Assembly (NCBI GenBank): GCA_001534745.1
Contig: CP013997.1
Coordinates: forward strand, 4,030,001 to 4,094,000
Length of the DNA: 64,000 nt
Direction: 5' to 3'
From: Pseudomonas monteilii
GTDB taxonomy: Bacteria > Pseudomonadota > Gammaproteobacteria > Pseudomonadales > Pseudomonadaceae
Shown one piece after another: positions 25,017 to 34,287 of this stretch. The position numbers and the translations under genes are program-made. Positions within the stretch are counted from its first letter, which is position 1. Every line of letters begins with the position of its first letter. Under the pieces are notes generated by a model. That model saw only the letters and a list, made by a program, of their open reading frames with translations. It was not told where the DNA came from and ran no database searches.

Positions 25017-25399
25017 ATGATCAAGACAACGATCGGCGTGATGGGGCTGCTGGGCGCCCTGGCGCTGCCCCTGCCCATGCCGAAGGCAACCATGACTACA
25101 GCGTGCTGATCATTTCCCGCGAGCGCCTGGAAGTGGCGACCAGCTGCGAGATCGGCATCTACCTCAACGATCAGTTGGTGGCGCGGCTGTTCCAGGAGCA
25201 GTCCACCTCGTTCAACCTGCCTGCCGGGCAGGTGGACGTGCGCCTGCGGCGCCTGCCCGGTCAGGCACCGGGCTGCAGCAACGGCCTAGAAAACCAGCGC
25301 AGCGTGCGCCTCACGCTGCCCGCCGGGCAGATCGTCAAATACCGCATCGCCATGGAAGGCCCTGGCTTCACGCTGAGGCCGACCAGCCTGGGCTATTGA
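25017..25399 (+). pseudogene. Small secreted protein gene, frameshifted after the signal peptide
   Basis: A good Shine-Dalgarno (AGGAGA) and ATG at 25017 start a signal-peptide-like stretch (MIKTTIGVMGLLGALALP), but this frame stops at 25109. The rest continues in the next frame as ...AHA-EGNHDYSVLIISRERLEV through SLGY, ending at the TGA at 25397-25399. Restoring one base in the CTGCCCCTGCCC stretch (about 25066-25076) gives a signal peptide with an AxA cleavage site and a mature domain of about 105 residues with two cysteines. I know no function for the family. It is divergent from copZ and directly upstream of copA, suggesting a periplasmic role in metal handling. It may be a true mutation or a sequencing error. 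Confidence 0.75.
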
Positions 25400-25426
25400 C
25401 CTTGACCACGTGGCAAGGTCGATGCT
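25396..25426 (+). promoter_or_regulatory. CueR-type promoter of copA-cueR
   Basis: TTGACC (25396-25401) and GATGCT (25421-25426) are separated by 19 bp. The dyad ACCTTGA-N7-GCAAGGT (25399-25419) sits in the spacer, as in known CueR targets. The -35 box overlaps the stop codon of the preceding frameshifted gene. Start of copA is 28 bp downstream. Confidence 0.8.
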
Positions 25427-25453
25427 GAGGGTGTGAAACCCAGGAGCCAGACC

Positions 25454-27850
25454 ATGCCAGCAGCCATCACCTACCACCTGCCGATCGACGGCATGACCTG
25501 CGCCAGTTGCGCAGGTCGGGTCGAACGGGCCCTGCGCAAGGTCGCCGGGGCCGATCAGGTCAGCGTCAACCTGGCGACCGAACAGGCACGGGTCGAGGCC
25601 CCACCACAGAGCCTGCCGACCTTGATCGAGGCCGTTTCCCAGGCAGGCTACCAGGTGCCGTTGCAGGCGCTGGACCTGCGCCTCGAGGGCATGACCTGCG
25701 CCAGTTGCGCAGGCCGGGTCGAGCGCGCCTTGCTCAAGGTCCCTGGCGTGTTGCAGGCGAGCGTCAACCTGGCCAGCGAACGCGCCCAGGTCCAGGTGCT
25801 CGGCTCGGTCGCCATCGACGCCTTGCTGGCGGCCGTGCGCGACGCCGGCTATAGCGCCGAGCGCCTGGAAGAGACGCAGCAGTCCCACGACGCAGGTCGC
25901 CAGACCCTGTTCAGCGAGCGCACGGCCTTGACCCTTGCCCTGCTGCTGGCCGCGCCGCTGGTCCTGCCCATGGCCCTGCAACCGTTCGGCGTGCACGTCA
26001 TGCTGCCGATCTGGGCGCAGTGGCTGCTCGCCACGCCGGTGCAGTTCATGCTCGGCGCCCGTTTCTACGTCGCCGCCTGGAAGGGCCTGCGCGCCCGGGC
26101 CGGCAACATGGACCAGCTGGTGGCGCTCGGGACCAGCGCTGGCTACGGACTGAGCCTGTACCAATGGGCGGTGGCCGACCCAGGTGCGCCCCCACATGTG
26201 TATTTCGAAGCCTCGGCGGTGGTCATCGCCCTGGTCTTGCTGGGCAAGTACCTGGAGCGCCGCGCCAAGCGCCAGACCGCCAGCGCCTTGCGCGCCCTCG
26301 AGGCCTTGCGCCCGGACCGGGCGATCCGGGTGATCGACGGCCGGGAAGAGGACGTCCCGATCAGCCAGCTGCGCGTGGGCGACGAGGTACGGGTCAAGCC
26401 GGGCGAGCGTTTCCCGGTCGATGGCGAGGTCCTCGACGGCAACAGCCTGGTCGATGAGTCGTTGATCAGCGGCGAAAGCCGGCCCGTGCCCAAGCGACCC
26501 GGCGATTCTGTGACAGGCGGCGCCATCAACATCGACGGCGCCTTGCGGGTCCGTACCGTGGCGGTCGGCACCGAGACCGTGCTGGCCCGCATCATTCGCC
26601 TGGTCGAGCAGGCTCAGGCGGCTAAGGCGCCGATCCAGAAACTGGTGGACCGGGTCAGCCAGGTGTTCGTCCCGGTCATCCTGCTGGTGGCCCTGTGCAC
26701 CTTGCTGGGCTGGCTGTGGGCAGGCGCCGAGGCCCAGGTGGCGGTGATCAACGCGGTCGCCGTGCTGGTGATTGCCTGCCCCTGTGCACTGGGGCTGGCC
26801 ACCCCCGCAGCGATCATGGCCGGCACAGGCGTGGCCGCCCGTCACGGTATCCTGATCAAGGACGCCGAGACCCTGGAGCGCGCCCATGCCGTGGACCAGG
26901 TGGTCTTCGACAAGACCGGCACGCTGACCTCGGGCAGCCCACGGCTGGTACACTGGCAGGCCGGTGACGACGATGCCAGCGACGTGCTGACCCTGGCAGG
27001 CAGCCTGCAGCGTGGCAGCGAGCACCCGCTGGCCCATGCCGTGCTCGAGGCCTGCCAGGTGCAGGGCGTGAGGGTGCAACCGCCCGAGCAGACCCGCGTG
27101 GTCAGCGGTCAAGGCATCGTCGGCCAGGTCCAGGGGCGGACCCTGGCACTGGGCAACGCTCACCTGCTCCCCCAGCACGAACCGCTCCCCAGCCCCCTGG
27201 CTGCTCAGGCACAGGCCTGGGAACAGCAAGGCCATACCTTGTCCTGGCTGGTCGAGCAGGCCCCGACACCGCGTGTACTGGGCCTGTTCGCCTTCGGCGA
27301 CACGCTCAAGCCCGGTGCCCGCGCGGCCGTGCAGGCCCTGCAGGCGCAGGGCATCGCCTGCCACCTGTTGACCGGCGACAACCGCGGCAGCGCCCAGGCA
27401 GTGGCTGAAGGCACCGGCATCACCCAGGTCCAGGCCCAGGTACTGCCGGCCGACAAGGCCGCGCGGGTGCACGCGCTGCGCCAGCAGGGTGTGGTGGCCA
27501 TGGTCGGTGACGGCATCAACGACGCGCCGGCATTGGCAGCCGCCGACATCGGCATCGCCATGGGCGGCGGCACCGACGTGGCCATGCAGGCCGCCGGCAT
27601 CACCCTCATGCGTGGGGATCCACGGCAGGTGCCCGCCGCCCTCGAGATCAGCCGCAAGACCTACGCCAAGATCCGCCAGAACCTGTTCTGGGCCTTCATC
27701 TACAACCTGATCGGCATCCCGTTGGCGGCCTTCGGCCTGCTCGACCCGGTGCTGGCCGGGGCGGCGATGGCACTGTCCAGCGTCAGCGTGGTCAGCAATG
27801 CATTATGGTTGAAGACTTGGACACCCTCCCCCCTCAGCGAGGCCCCATGA
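25454..27850 (+). CDS. copA: Cu(I)-exporting P1B-type ATPase
   Basis: 798-residue inner-membrane ATPase that pumps Cu(I) from cytoplasm to periplasm. Two N-terminal HMA domains carry CASC at residues 16-19 and 82-85. After these come the membrane helices, the actuator motif SGES, the metal-site CPC in [15 protein letters not shown], the phosphorylation motif DKTGTLT, the SEHPLA motif and the hinge [20 protein letters not shown]. The ATG at 25454 follows a CAGGAG Shine-Dalgarno, so the earlier in-frame GTG is not used. It overlaps the cueR start by 4 bp (ATGA). Confidence 0.96.
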   Translation: MPAAITYHLPIDGMTCASCAGRVERALRKVAGADQVSVNLATEQARVEAPPQSLPTLIEAVSQAGYQVPLQALDLRLEGMTCASCAGRVERALLKVPGVLQASVNLASERAQVQVLGSVAIDALLAAVRDAGYSAERLEETQQSHDAGRQTLFSERTALTLALLLAAPLVLPMALQPFGVHVMLPIWAQWLLATPVQFMLGARFYVAAWKGLRARAGNMDQLVALGTSAGYGLSLYQWAVADPGAPPHVYFEASAVVIALVLLGKYLERRAKRQTASALRALEALRPDRAIRVIDGREEDVPISQLRVGDEVRVKPGERFPVDGEVLDGNSLVDESLISGESRPVPKRPGDSVTGGAINIDGALRVRTVAVGTETVLARIIRLVEQAQAAKAPIQKLVDRVSQVFVPVILLVALCTLLGWLWAGAEAQVAVINAVAVLVIACPCALGLATPAAIMAGTGVAARHGILIKDAETLERAHAVDQVVFDKTGTLTSGSPRLVHWQAGDDDASDVLTLAGSLQRGSEHPLAHAVLEACQVQGVRVQPPEQTRVVSGQGIVGQVQGRTLALGNAHLLPQHEPLPSPLAAQAQAWEQQGHTLSWLVEQAPTPRVLGLFAFGDTLKPGARAAVQALQAQGIACHLLTGDNRGSAQAVAEGTGITQVQAQVLPADKAARVHALRQQGVVAMVGDGINDAPALAAADIGIAMGGGTDVAMQAAGITLMRGDPRQVPAALEISRKTYAKIRQNLFWAFIYNLIGIPLAAFGLLDPVLAGAAMALSSVSVVSNALWLKTWTPSPLSEAP

Positions 27851-28320
27851 ACATCGGACAAGCCGCCCGGCGCAGCGGGCTCAGCGCCAAGATGATCCGC
27901 TACTACGAAACGATCGGCCTGTTGCGCCCGGCCACCCGCAGCGACAGCGGTTACCGCGTGTACCGGGAACAGGACCTCGACAGCCTGGGGTTCATCAAGC
28001 GCTCGCGCGACCTGGGGTTTTCCCTGGACGAAGTCGGCCAGCTGCTGCGTCTGTGGCAGGACGGTGACCGGGCCAGCGCCGACGTCAAGCGCCTGGCCAC
28101 CCAGCACATCGACGACCTGAACAGGCGTATCGAGGAGTTGGTCGGTCTGCGTGACACCCTCGATCGCCTGGTTACCTCCTGTCAGGGCGACGCGCGACCC
28201 GACTGCCCGATCCTCGAGGGCCTGGCGAGCGGCCGTTGCGAGGCCTCGAAGCACGCCGACGAGACCCCGTGCATACCGAATCCGACAGGACGATGTTCCG
28301 ATCACGACATCCCCGGCTGA
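27847..28320 (+). CDS. cueR: Copper-responsive MerR-family regulator
   Basis: 157-residue MerR-type activator. The N-terminal HTH contains [21 protein letters not shown], followed by a dimerisation helix. The Cu(I)-binding loop has two cysteines spaced C-x7-C ([11 protein letters not shown]), as in E. coli CueR C112/C120. It overlaps copA and should act on the two 19-bp-spacer promoters at 24903-24933 and 25396-25426. The C-terminus is about 20 residues longer than E. coli CueR and carries additional Cys and His residues. Confidence 0.93.
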   Translation: MNIGQAARRSGLSAKMIRYYETIGLLRPATRSDSGYRVYREQDLDSLGFIKRSRDLGFSLDEVGQLLRLWQDGDRASADVKRLATQHIDDLNRRIEELVGLRDTLDRLVTSCQGDARPDCPILEGLASGRCEASKHADETPCIPNPTGRCSDHDIPG

Positions 28321-28407
28321 ATCCGGACACGAGGCCTCAAGAGATCCACCCGCGCTGCCGATGGCTTGTGTATCTGCCAAGCTTTATAAAAAAAATCGGG
28401 AGCGTGG

Positions 28408-30351
28408 ATGAACATCAAACAGAAACTGACGTGGGCGTTCGCCGTCATTGCCGGCCTGCCCATCGTGCTGGTGGCCACCCTCGTGGTGCTGAACTTGCGC
28501 AGCGAGTCGCGCGAGGGCTTTCTCGACAGCAGCACGCGCGAGGTCCGGCAGGTCAGCAATGCCATGCAGCTGTTCTTCAAGGCCATCGACGAGAACGTGG
28601 AAATGCTCGCCAACCACCCGGCGATCACGGCCGGCAATGGCGAGCTGAACAAGTACATGAGCGCAGCGCCCTCCCGTGTGCTGGGCGAAGGCGACCAGCG
28701 CGTCCTCGACATCTTCAATGCCCTGGGCAACAGCCATGCCAGCTATGCCTACCTGTCGTACGGCGTGAGCGACGGTGGGTACGTGTCCTACCCGGCCGGC
28801 CAGAACTTCAACAACTACGACCCTCGCCAGCGTCCCTGGTACCAGGCGGCCATGGCCCAACCGGGCAAGACCGTGCGCACCAGCGCGTATTACTGGCCAG
28901 CGGACAATGCCGTGCTCATCGGCAACGTGCGTACGGTCGCCAACCAGTTGGGCAACCCTGGGGGCGTCGTGGGGGTCGACGTGTCCATTGGCGGTCTCAC
29001 CGAGATCGTGCGCAAGATCAAGCTCGGTGACAGCGGCTACCTGATGCTGGTGGAAAACAATGGCAACGTGCTGGTCGACCCGCGCGACGCCGAACACAAC
29101 TTCAAGCCGCTGGCCAGCTTCGGCGACGGCTATGCCGAGCTGGCCCGCGCCGGCAAGGGCCTGGTCGAGGTCACCATCGACGGTGAGCGTTACATGGCCA
29201 ACGTCTACCCCGACGAAGCACTGGGCTGGACCTTCATCGGCCTGATCCAGGAGCGCGAAGTGATGCAGTCCGCCACCCGGCTGTCGTGGCTGATCGGCGG
29301 GATCGCCCTGGTGCTGGCGATCATCTTCGCCATCGTCGGCGCCGCCTTTGCCCGGCTGATCGTGCGTCCGATCAACAGCGTCACCAGCGGCCTAGAAGAC
29401 ATCGCCCAGGGCGAAGGCGACCTGACCCGCAACCTGGACGTGCGGGGGCGTGACGAAACCGCGCAACTGGCCAGCTGGTTCAACCAGTTCCTGGGGGCCA
29501 TTCGCAGCCTGATCCAGCACATCGGCAGCGCAGCCGGCAAGATTCTCAGCACCTCTGCCAGCTCCACCCAGGTCTCCGGCAACATGGCCGACGCCGCCGG
29601 GCGTCAGCGGGAGGCGGTGGACATGGTCTCCACGGCCTTCCACGAGATGGTCGCCACGGCCAACGAGGTGGCCCGCTCCTGCAGCCAGGCCGCCGAGTCC
29701 GCCGACAGCGGCCAGCGTCAGGCGCACGAGGGGCAACAGCAGATCGACGCCGCCGTGCAGAGCGTGCACCGCCTGAGCCAGGAGATCGAACAGTCTGCAC
29801 AGTCGATCCAGCAACTGGAGCGTGACAGCAACGCGATCCAGTCGATTCTCGGCACCATCCGTTCCATCGCCGAGCAGACCAACCTGCTGGCGCTCAACGC
29901 GGCCATCGAAGCGGCGCGTGCCGGCGAGCAGGGCCGTGGGTTCGCCGTGGTGGCCGACGAGGTCCGCGCCCTGGCCAAGCGCACCGCCGACTCCACCGCC
30001 GAGATCGACGGTTTGCTCGGCAACCTGGCCTCACGCACCGCCGAGGTCGCCGGGCAGATGCATGCCAGCCTGGACGTGTCGCAGGACTCGGTCACCCGCA
30101 TCAGCCAGGCCCGTGACAGCTTCGGGCAGATCCGCGAGTCGGTGGACATCATCCGCGACATGAACACCCAGATCGCCACGGCGGCCGAAGAGCAGCATCA
30201 GGTGGCCGAAGACATCAACCGGCACATCAGCCAGATCCATGGCGACGCGCAGCTGGTGGCCGAACTGGCCCAGGCCGCCCGTCACGACTCGGAAAGCCTG
30301 GCCGGCCTGTCCAACGAGCTGGATGCGCTGGTGCGGCGCTTCCGCACCTGA
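28408..30351 (+). CDS. Methyl-accepting chemotaxis protein with dCache sensor
   Basis: 647-residue chemoreceptor. Membrane helix at about 8-30, periplasmic double-Cache (dCache_1) domain at about 35-275 with the RPWYQAA motif, second membrane helix at about 287-312, HAMP, then the coiled signalling domain with the hairpin tip [33 protein letters not shown]. dCache_1 domains in Pseudomonas often bind amino acids or related amines; the ligand here is not predictable by eye. The frame lacks a C-terminal CheR-tethering pentapeptide. Convergent with the AraC gene, with only 3 bp between the stop codons. Confidence 0.95.
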   Translation: MNIKQKLTWAFAVIAGLPIVLVATLVVLNLRSESREGFLDSSTREVRQVSNAMQLFFKAIDENVEMLANHPAITAGNGELNKYMSAAPSRVLGEGDQRVLDIFNALGNSHASYAYLSYGVSDGGYVSYPAGQNFNNYDPRQRPWYQAAMAQPGKTVRTSAYYWPADNAVLIGNVRTVANQLGNPGGVVGVDVSIGGLTEIVRKIKLGDSGYLMLVENNGNVLVDPRDAEHNFKPLASFGDGYAELARAGKGLVEVTIDGERYMANVYPDEALGWTFIGLIQEREVMQSATRLSWLIGGIALVLAIIFAIVGAAFARLIVRPINSVTSGLEDIAQGEGDLTRNLDVRGRDETAQLASWFNQFLGAIRSLIQHIGSAAGKILSTSASSTQVSGNMADAAGRQREAVDMVSTAFHEMVATANEVARSCSQAAESADSGQRQAHEGQQQIDAAVQSVHRLSQEIEQSAQSIQQLERDSNAIQSILGTIRSIAEQTNLLALNAAIEAARAGEQGRGFAVVADEVRALAKRTADSTAEIDGLLGNLASRTAEVAGQMHASLDVSQDSVTRISQARDSFGQIRESVDIIRDMNTQIATAAEEQHQVAEDINRHISQIHGDAQLVAELAQAARHDSESLAGLSNELDALVRRFRT

Positions 30352-30354
30352 CCC

Positions 30355-31143
30355 TCAACGCCGCAGTTCGCCAGGCGTGAAACCGAAACGCTGGCGAAAG
30401 GCGGCGATGAAGGCCGAGGTCGACTCGTAACCGCAGCCCAGCGCGGCGTCCGTCACGCTGTCACCGTTCTCCAGCAATGCCAGCGACGACAGCAGACGCA
30501 TGCGCTGGCGCCAATGCCGGAAGCTCAGGCCGGTCTCCCGTTGGAACAGCCGCGTCAGGGTCTTCTCCGAGCAGGTCAGACGCTCGGCCCATGCGCCCAG
30601 GGTGTGGGTCTGGTCAGGCTCGGCGAGCATGGCGTTGCACAGCGTCAGCAAGCCGATATGACGCGGCAGCGGCAACGAGAACCCGACTTCCGGCAGACCT
30701 TTCAGTTGGTCCAGCAGCACCGCGACCAGACGTGCTTCGGGGCTGTCCGGTTGCGGATAGCAGGGGTCGAACAGGCAGAACTGCTTGATCAGTTCCCGGG
30801 TCAGGGGCGTCACTTCCAGCACCCGGCAACGGGGCGCTGCCCACGTGCAGGCATCGCGCCGCACATAGAGGCTGCGCATGTCCGCCTGGGTCGAGGTGAC
30901 CACCTCGTGGGGCACGTCCGCCGGGATCCAGATACCCCACTGCGGCGGCGCGAAATAGCTGCCGTTTTCGGTGTAGACGCCCAGCACCCCCTTGATCGCA
31001 TAGGAAAACTGCACCCAGTCATGGCAATGCCGCGTGGTCCACGAGCCGGCCCCAAGGCTTTCGGCACGGGCGTACAGTGGCCTGGGCAAGGCCTCGAGCG
31101 TCGGGATGGGTCTTGGGCTGGCGAGGCGGTTGGGGAGCGGCAT
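30355..31143 (-). CDS. AraC-family transcriptional regulator
   Basis: 262-residue regulator. The N-terminal cupin sensing domain is at about residues 25-120 (HCHDWVQFSYAIKGVLGVYT). The C-terminal double HTH is at about 165-260 (LTCSEKTLTRLFQRETGLSFRHWRQRMRL, SVTDAALGCGYESTSAFIAAFRQRFGFTPGE). No metabolic gene is adjacent, so the target is unknown. It is the last gene before a repeat-rich intergenic stretch. Confidence 0.92.
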   Translation of the reverse strand: MPLPNRLASPRPIPTLEALPRPLYARAESLGAGSWTTRHCHDWVQFSYAIKGVLGVYTENGSYFAPPQWGIWIPADVPHEVVTSTQADMRSLYVRRDACTWAAPRCRVLEVTPLTRELIKQFCLFDPCYPQPDSPEARLVAVLLDQLKGLPEVGFSLPLPRHIGLLTLCNAMLAEPDQTHTLGAWAERLTCSEKTLTRLFQRETGLSFRHWRQRMRLLSSLALLENGDSVTDAALGCGYESTSAFIAAFRQRFGFTPGELRR

Positions 31144-31219
31144 GGCGTCATCTGGGGCAAAAGCCAGAGCATGCCAGCAAAGTCCATGCTGCGTCCTCTG
31201 GCGTTCGTGGATGCTAGCT

Positions 31220-31499
31220 TGTGGGCCCTGGCGGGCCCAATCGCGGCACAGGGGCCGCTCCTACATCCGTAGTGACACCGCGGGGTTGCAGGTCATCGCG
31301 GTCCCTGTGGGAGTCCGCCCGCCGTCTTGGCGCCGCGCTGTCGCGCAGAGAACATGACGATAGCTGGCATGGCTTAGAGGCTTTATCTCTGATCGATTTC
31401 TGGGGCCGCTCCACCCGTAGCCCCACCGCGGCGTTGCAGGCTATCACTGCCCTCTGTGGGAGCGGCCCCTGTGCCGCGATTGGGCCCGCAGGGCCCACA
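31220..31499. repeat. Composite REP-like repeat block
   Basis: This fills most of the 397-bp gap between the AraC and thiolase genes. A 46-nt element at 31220-31265 recurs in inverted orientation at 31455-31499 (one indel, one mismatch) and as an identical forward copy at 39347-39392. A second, GC-rich unit is directly repeated at about 31254-31313 and 31405-31462, with a related copy at about 39381-39438. No coding frame. The termini resemble the TGTGGGAGCGG end of Pseudomonas REP elements. Confidence 0.85.
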
Positions 31500-31540
31500 A
31501 AACCAGTCCCCCTGGCCTGTGCATAACGACCCTTCACTGC

Positions 31541-32818
31541 CTAGCGCTCGATGATCGCCGTCACGCCCTGGCCACCCGCTGCACAGATGGAAATCAGGCC
31601 ACGCCCCTTCCCGGCATGCGCCAGCAACTTGGCCAGGTGCGCCAGGATGCGCCCTCCCGTTGCAGCGAACGGGTGACCGCCCGCCAACGAGCTGCCCTTG
31701 ACGTTCAACCGGCTGCGATCGATCGCCCCCAGGGCACCGGGCAACCCCAGCGTCTCGCGGCAGTACGCTTCGCTTTCCCAGGCCTTGAGCGTGCACAGCA
31801 CCTGCGCCGCGAAGGCCTCGTGAATCTCGTAGTAGTCGAAATCCTGCAAACTCAAGCCATTGCGGGCCAGCAACCGGGGCACCGCATGCACGGGCGCCAT
31901 CAACAAACCTTCCTGACCGTTGACGAAATCCACCGCCGCCGTCTCGCCATCGACCCACCAGGCCTGCACCGGCAGCCCCTGGGCGTCGGCCCAGGCCTCG
32001 CTGCCGAGCAGCACCAGGGAAGCCCCATCGGTGAGCGGCGTCGAGTTGCCCGCCGTCAGCGTCCCCTGACCGCCGCGCTCGAACACGGGCTTGAGAGCAG
32101 CCAGTTGCGCGTGCGTCAGGTCGGGCCGCAGGTTGTTGTCGCGCGTCAGTCCCAGGTACGGCGTGAGCAGGTCGTCATGCCAGCCTTCGGCATAGGCGGC
32201 GGCCAAGCGCTGGTGGCTGAGCAGCGCCAGCGCATCCTGCTCGTCCCGCGGGATCTGCCAATGTTGGGCCATGCGCTCGCAGTGCTGGCCCATGGACAAC
32301 CCGGTGCGGGGCTCGCCATTGCGCGGCAACTCAGGCTTGAGATAACCAGGACGCACCTTGAGAAAGGGCTTGAGCCGCTGCTTGAGGCCCTTACCCCGGT
32401 TGGCCTGCAACAGCACCTGGCGCAGGCCTTCGTTGACCGCGATCGGTGCATCCGACGTGCTGTCCACACCGCCGGCGATGCCACAGTCGATCTGCCCCAG
32501 GGCGATCTTGTTCGCCACCAGCAGGGCCGCTTCCAACCCCGTGCCGCAGGCCTGCTGCACGTCGTAGGCAGGCGTCTGCGGTGACAAGCGCGACCCCAGC
32601 ACGCATTCGCGGGTCAGGTTGAGGTCGCGCGAATGCTTGAGCACCGCCCCGGCCACCACCTCTCCCAGGCGCTGGCCATGCAGACGGTAGCGCTCCACCA
32701 GCCCCTCCAGGGTGGCGGTCAGCATCGCCTGGTTGCTGGCCTGGGCGTAGGCGCCGTTGGAACGGGCGAACGGAATTCGGTTGCCGCCTATGATCGCGAC
32801 CCGGCGTGCTTCACGCAT
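31541..32818 (-). CDS. Thiolase (acetyl-CoA C-acetyltransferase family)
   Basis: 425-residue thiolase that condenses or cleaves acyl-CoA. The nucleophilic cysteine is in QQACGTGLEAALL (about residue 100). The other catalytic residues are in HEAFAAQ, HPFAATGGR and the C-terminal CAAGGQG. I chose the ATG at 32818 because a GGAG lies seven bases upstream; 32824 is too close to it. It is divergent from the FabG-like and MaoC-like genes, which supply the next two reactions. It is of the FadI/long-chain-like type rather than PhaA. Direction of use, synthetic or degradative, is not shown by the sequence. Confidence 0.9.
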   Translation of the reverse strand: MREARRVAIIGGNRIPFARSNGAYAQASNQAMLTATLEGLVERYRLHGQRLGEVVAGAVLKHSRDLNLTRECVLGSRLSPQTPAYDVQQACGTGLEAALLVANKIALGQIDCGIAGGVDSTSDAPIAVNEGLRQVLLQANRGKGLKQRLKPFLKVRPGYLKPELPRNGEPRTGLSMGQHCERMAQHWQIPRDEQDALALLSHQRLAAAYAEGWHDDLLTPYLGLTRDNNLRPDLTHAQLAALKPVFERGGQGTLTAGNSTPLTDGASLVLLGSEAWADAQGLPVQAWWVDGETAAVDFVNGQEGLLMAPVHAVPRLLARNGLSLQDFDYYEIHEAFAAQVLCTLKAWESEAYCRETLGLPGALGAIDRSRLNVKGSSLAGGHPFAATGGRILAHLAKLLAHAGKGRGLISICAAGGQGVTAIIER

Positions 32819-32934
32819 GCGCATACTCCTTCCTGACACATTTTGATCCGTAGAGCCTAGGTGTTTTTGCCCGCTTCGAACGACCCTGCCGTGTGAATGG
32901 TCCACACTGCATGCTTGCCTCAAGGAGACCTGAC

Positions 32935-34287
32935 ATGAGTGATCGCTACCTCGGCTTCGCCAATTCCTCCCTGGGTCGGCGCCTGGTCGACGCCCTGGGG
33001 CTGCCTCGCCCGGCCCCGCTGGAGCGCTGGCAGTCCGGCCGTCTGCGCCCGGTCGAAGGGGCCCTGGTCATCGGTGGCGGGCCGTTGGCGAACGCCGTGG
33101 AAGCGTTTGCCGCACGCCTGACCGACACCTGCTACAGCTACGCCGGCCAAGGCTTGCAGACACCTCCGTGGGTAGCCGGGCTGGGGCCGAAACTCAAGGC
33201 GCTGGTCTTCGACGCCAGTCACCTGTCCGACAGCGGCCAGCTCAAGCAGTTGCGCGAATTCTTCCAGCCCCTGCTGCGCAGCCTCGACCGCAGCGCCCAT
33301 GTGGTCATCCTCGGCAGGCCTCCGGAAGCCGTCCAGGACCCGGCCGCCAGCGTCGCCCAGCGCGCCTTGGAAGGGTTCAGCCGCTCCCTGGCCAAGGAGC
33401 TGCGCAACGGCGCCACGGCCCAGCTGCTGTACGTGGGCGAAGATGCCCATGATCAACTCGAAGGCGCCCTGCGTTTCTTCCTCTCGCCCAAGAGCGCCTT
33501 CGTCTCGGGCCAGGTCCTGCGTCTGCAAGGGTGCGAGCGCCAGGTCCAGGACTGGACCCGTCCCCTGGGCGGCTGTCGAGCCCTGGTGACCGGCGCGGCC
33601 CGCGGCATCGGTGCTTCGATCGCCGAAACCTTGGTCCGCGATGGCGCCGAGGTGGTGCTGCTGGACGTGCCCCAGGCGCGCAAGGACCTGGAAGCCCTGG
33701 CGGCCCGTCTCGGTGGCCAGGCCTTGGCCCTCGACATCTGCGCCGTCGATGCCGCTGAGCAGCTGCAGACGAGTCTGGGCGAAGGCGTGGACCTGGTCGT
33801 GCACAACGCGGGCATCACCCGCGACAAGACCCTGGCCAACATGACCCCCGAGTACTGGGATTCGGTCATGGCGGTCAACCTCGACGCCCCTCAGGTCCTG
33901 ACCCAGGCCCTGTTCGACACCGGCACCCTGCGCAGTGGTGGTCGCGTGGTACTGCTGGCCTCGGTCAGCGGGATCGCCGGCAACCGTGGCCAGACCAACT
34001 ACGCCGCGAGCAAGGCCGGGCTGATCGGTCTGGCGCAGGCCCTTGCCCCTCGCCTTGCCGAGCGCGGTGTCACCATCAACGCCGTGGCCCCAGGCTTTAT
34101 CGAGACCCACATGACCGCCGCCATGCCCGTGGGCCTGCGTGAAGCCGGCCGACGCCTGGCCTCCCTGGGCCAGGGCGGACGTCCGCAGGATGTGGCCGAA
34201 GCCGTGGCCTGGCTCGGGCAGCCCGGCTCCGGGGCGGTCACCGGCCAGGTGCTGCGTGTCTGCGGCCAGGCGTTGATGGGGGCATGA
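32935..34287 (+). CDS. High-molecular-weight FabG-type 3-oxoacyl reductase
   Basis: 450-residue SDR, almost twice the length of ordinary FabG (about 245). The C-terminal 240 residues form a complete reductase: TGAARGIG near residue 218, HNAGITRDKTLANM, the catalytic serine in LLASVSGIAGNRGQTNYAASKAG with YAASK, and the FabG-like PGFIETHMTAAMP. The first 200 residues look like a degenerate Rossmann domain. Expected to reduce 3-oxoacyl-CoA/ACP to 3-hydroxyacyl. AAGGAGA precedes the ATG at 32935. It overlaps the MaoC gene by 4 bp. Confidence 0.9.
   Translation: MSDRYLGFANSSLGRRLVDALGLPRPAPLERWQSGRLRPVEGALVIGGGPLANAVEAFAARLTDTCYSYAGQGLQTPPWVAGLGPKLKALVFDASHLSDSGQLKQLREFFQPLLRSLDRSAHVVILGRPPEAVQDPAASVAQRALEGFSRSLAKELRNGATAQLLYVGEDAHDQLEGALRFFLSPKSAFVSGQVLRLQGCERQVQDWTRPLGGCRALVTGAARGIGASIAETLVRDGAEVVLLDVPQARKDLEALAARLGGQALALDICAVDAAEQLQTSLGEGVDLVVHNAGITRDKTLANMTPEYWDSVMAVNLDAPQVLTQALFDTGTLRSGGRVVLLASVSGIAGNRGQTNYAASKAGLIGLAQALAPRLAERGVTINAVAPGFIETHMTAAMPVGLREAGRRLASLGQGGRPQDVAEAVAWLGQPGSGAVTGQVLRVCGQALMGA

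Noticed and set aside
25286..27472. 728-codon minus-strand open frame
   Set aside because: Antisense shadow of copA.
31144..31540. Insertion sequence remnant
   Set aside because: The inverted 46-nt units look like IS ends, but no transposase frame lies between them and a third copy stands alone at 39.3 kb. A REP-type composite fits better.
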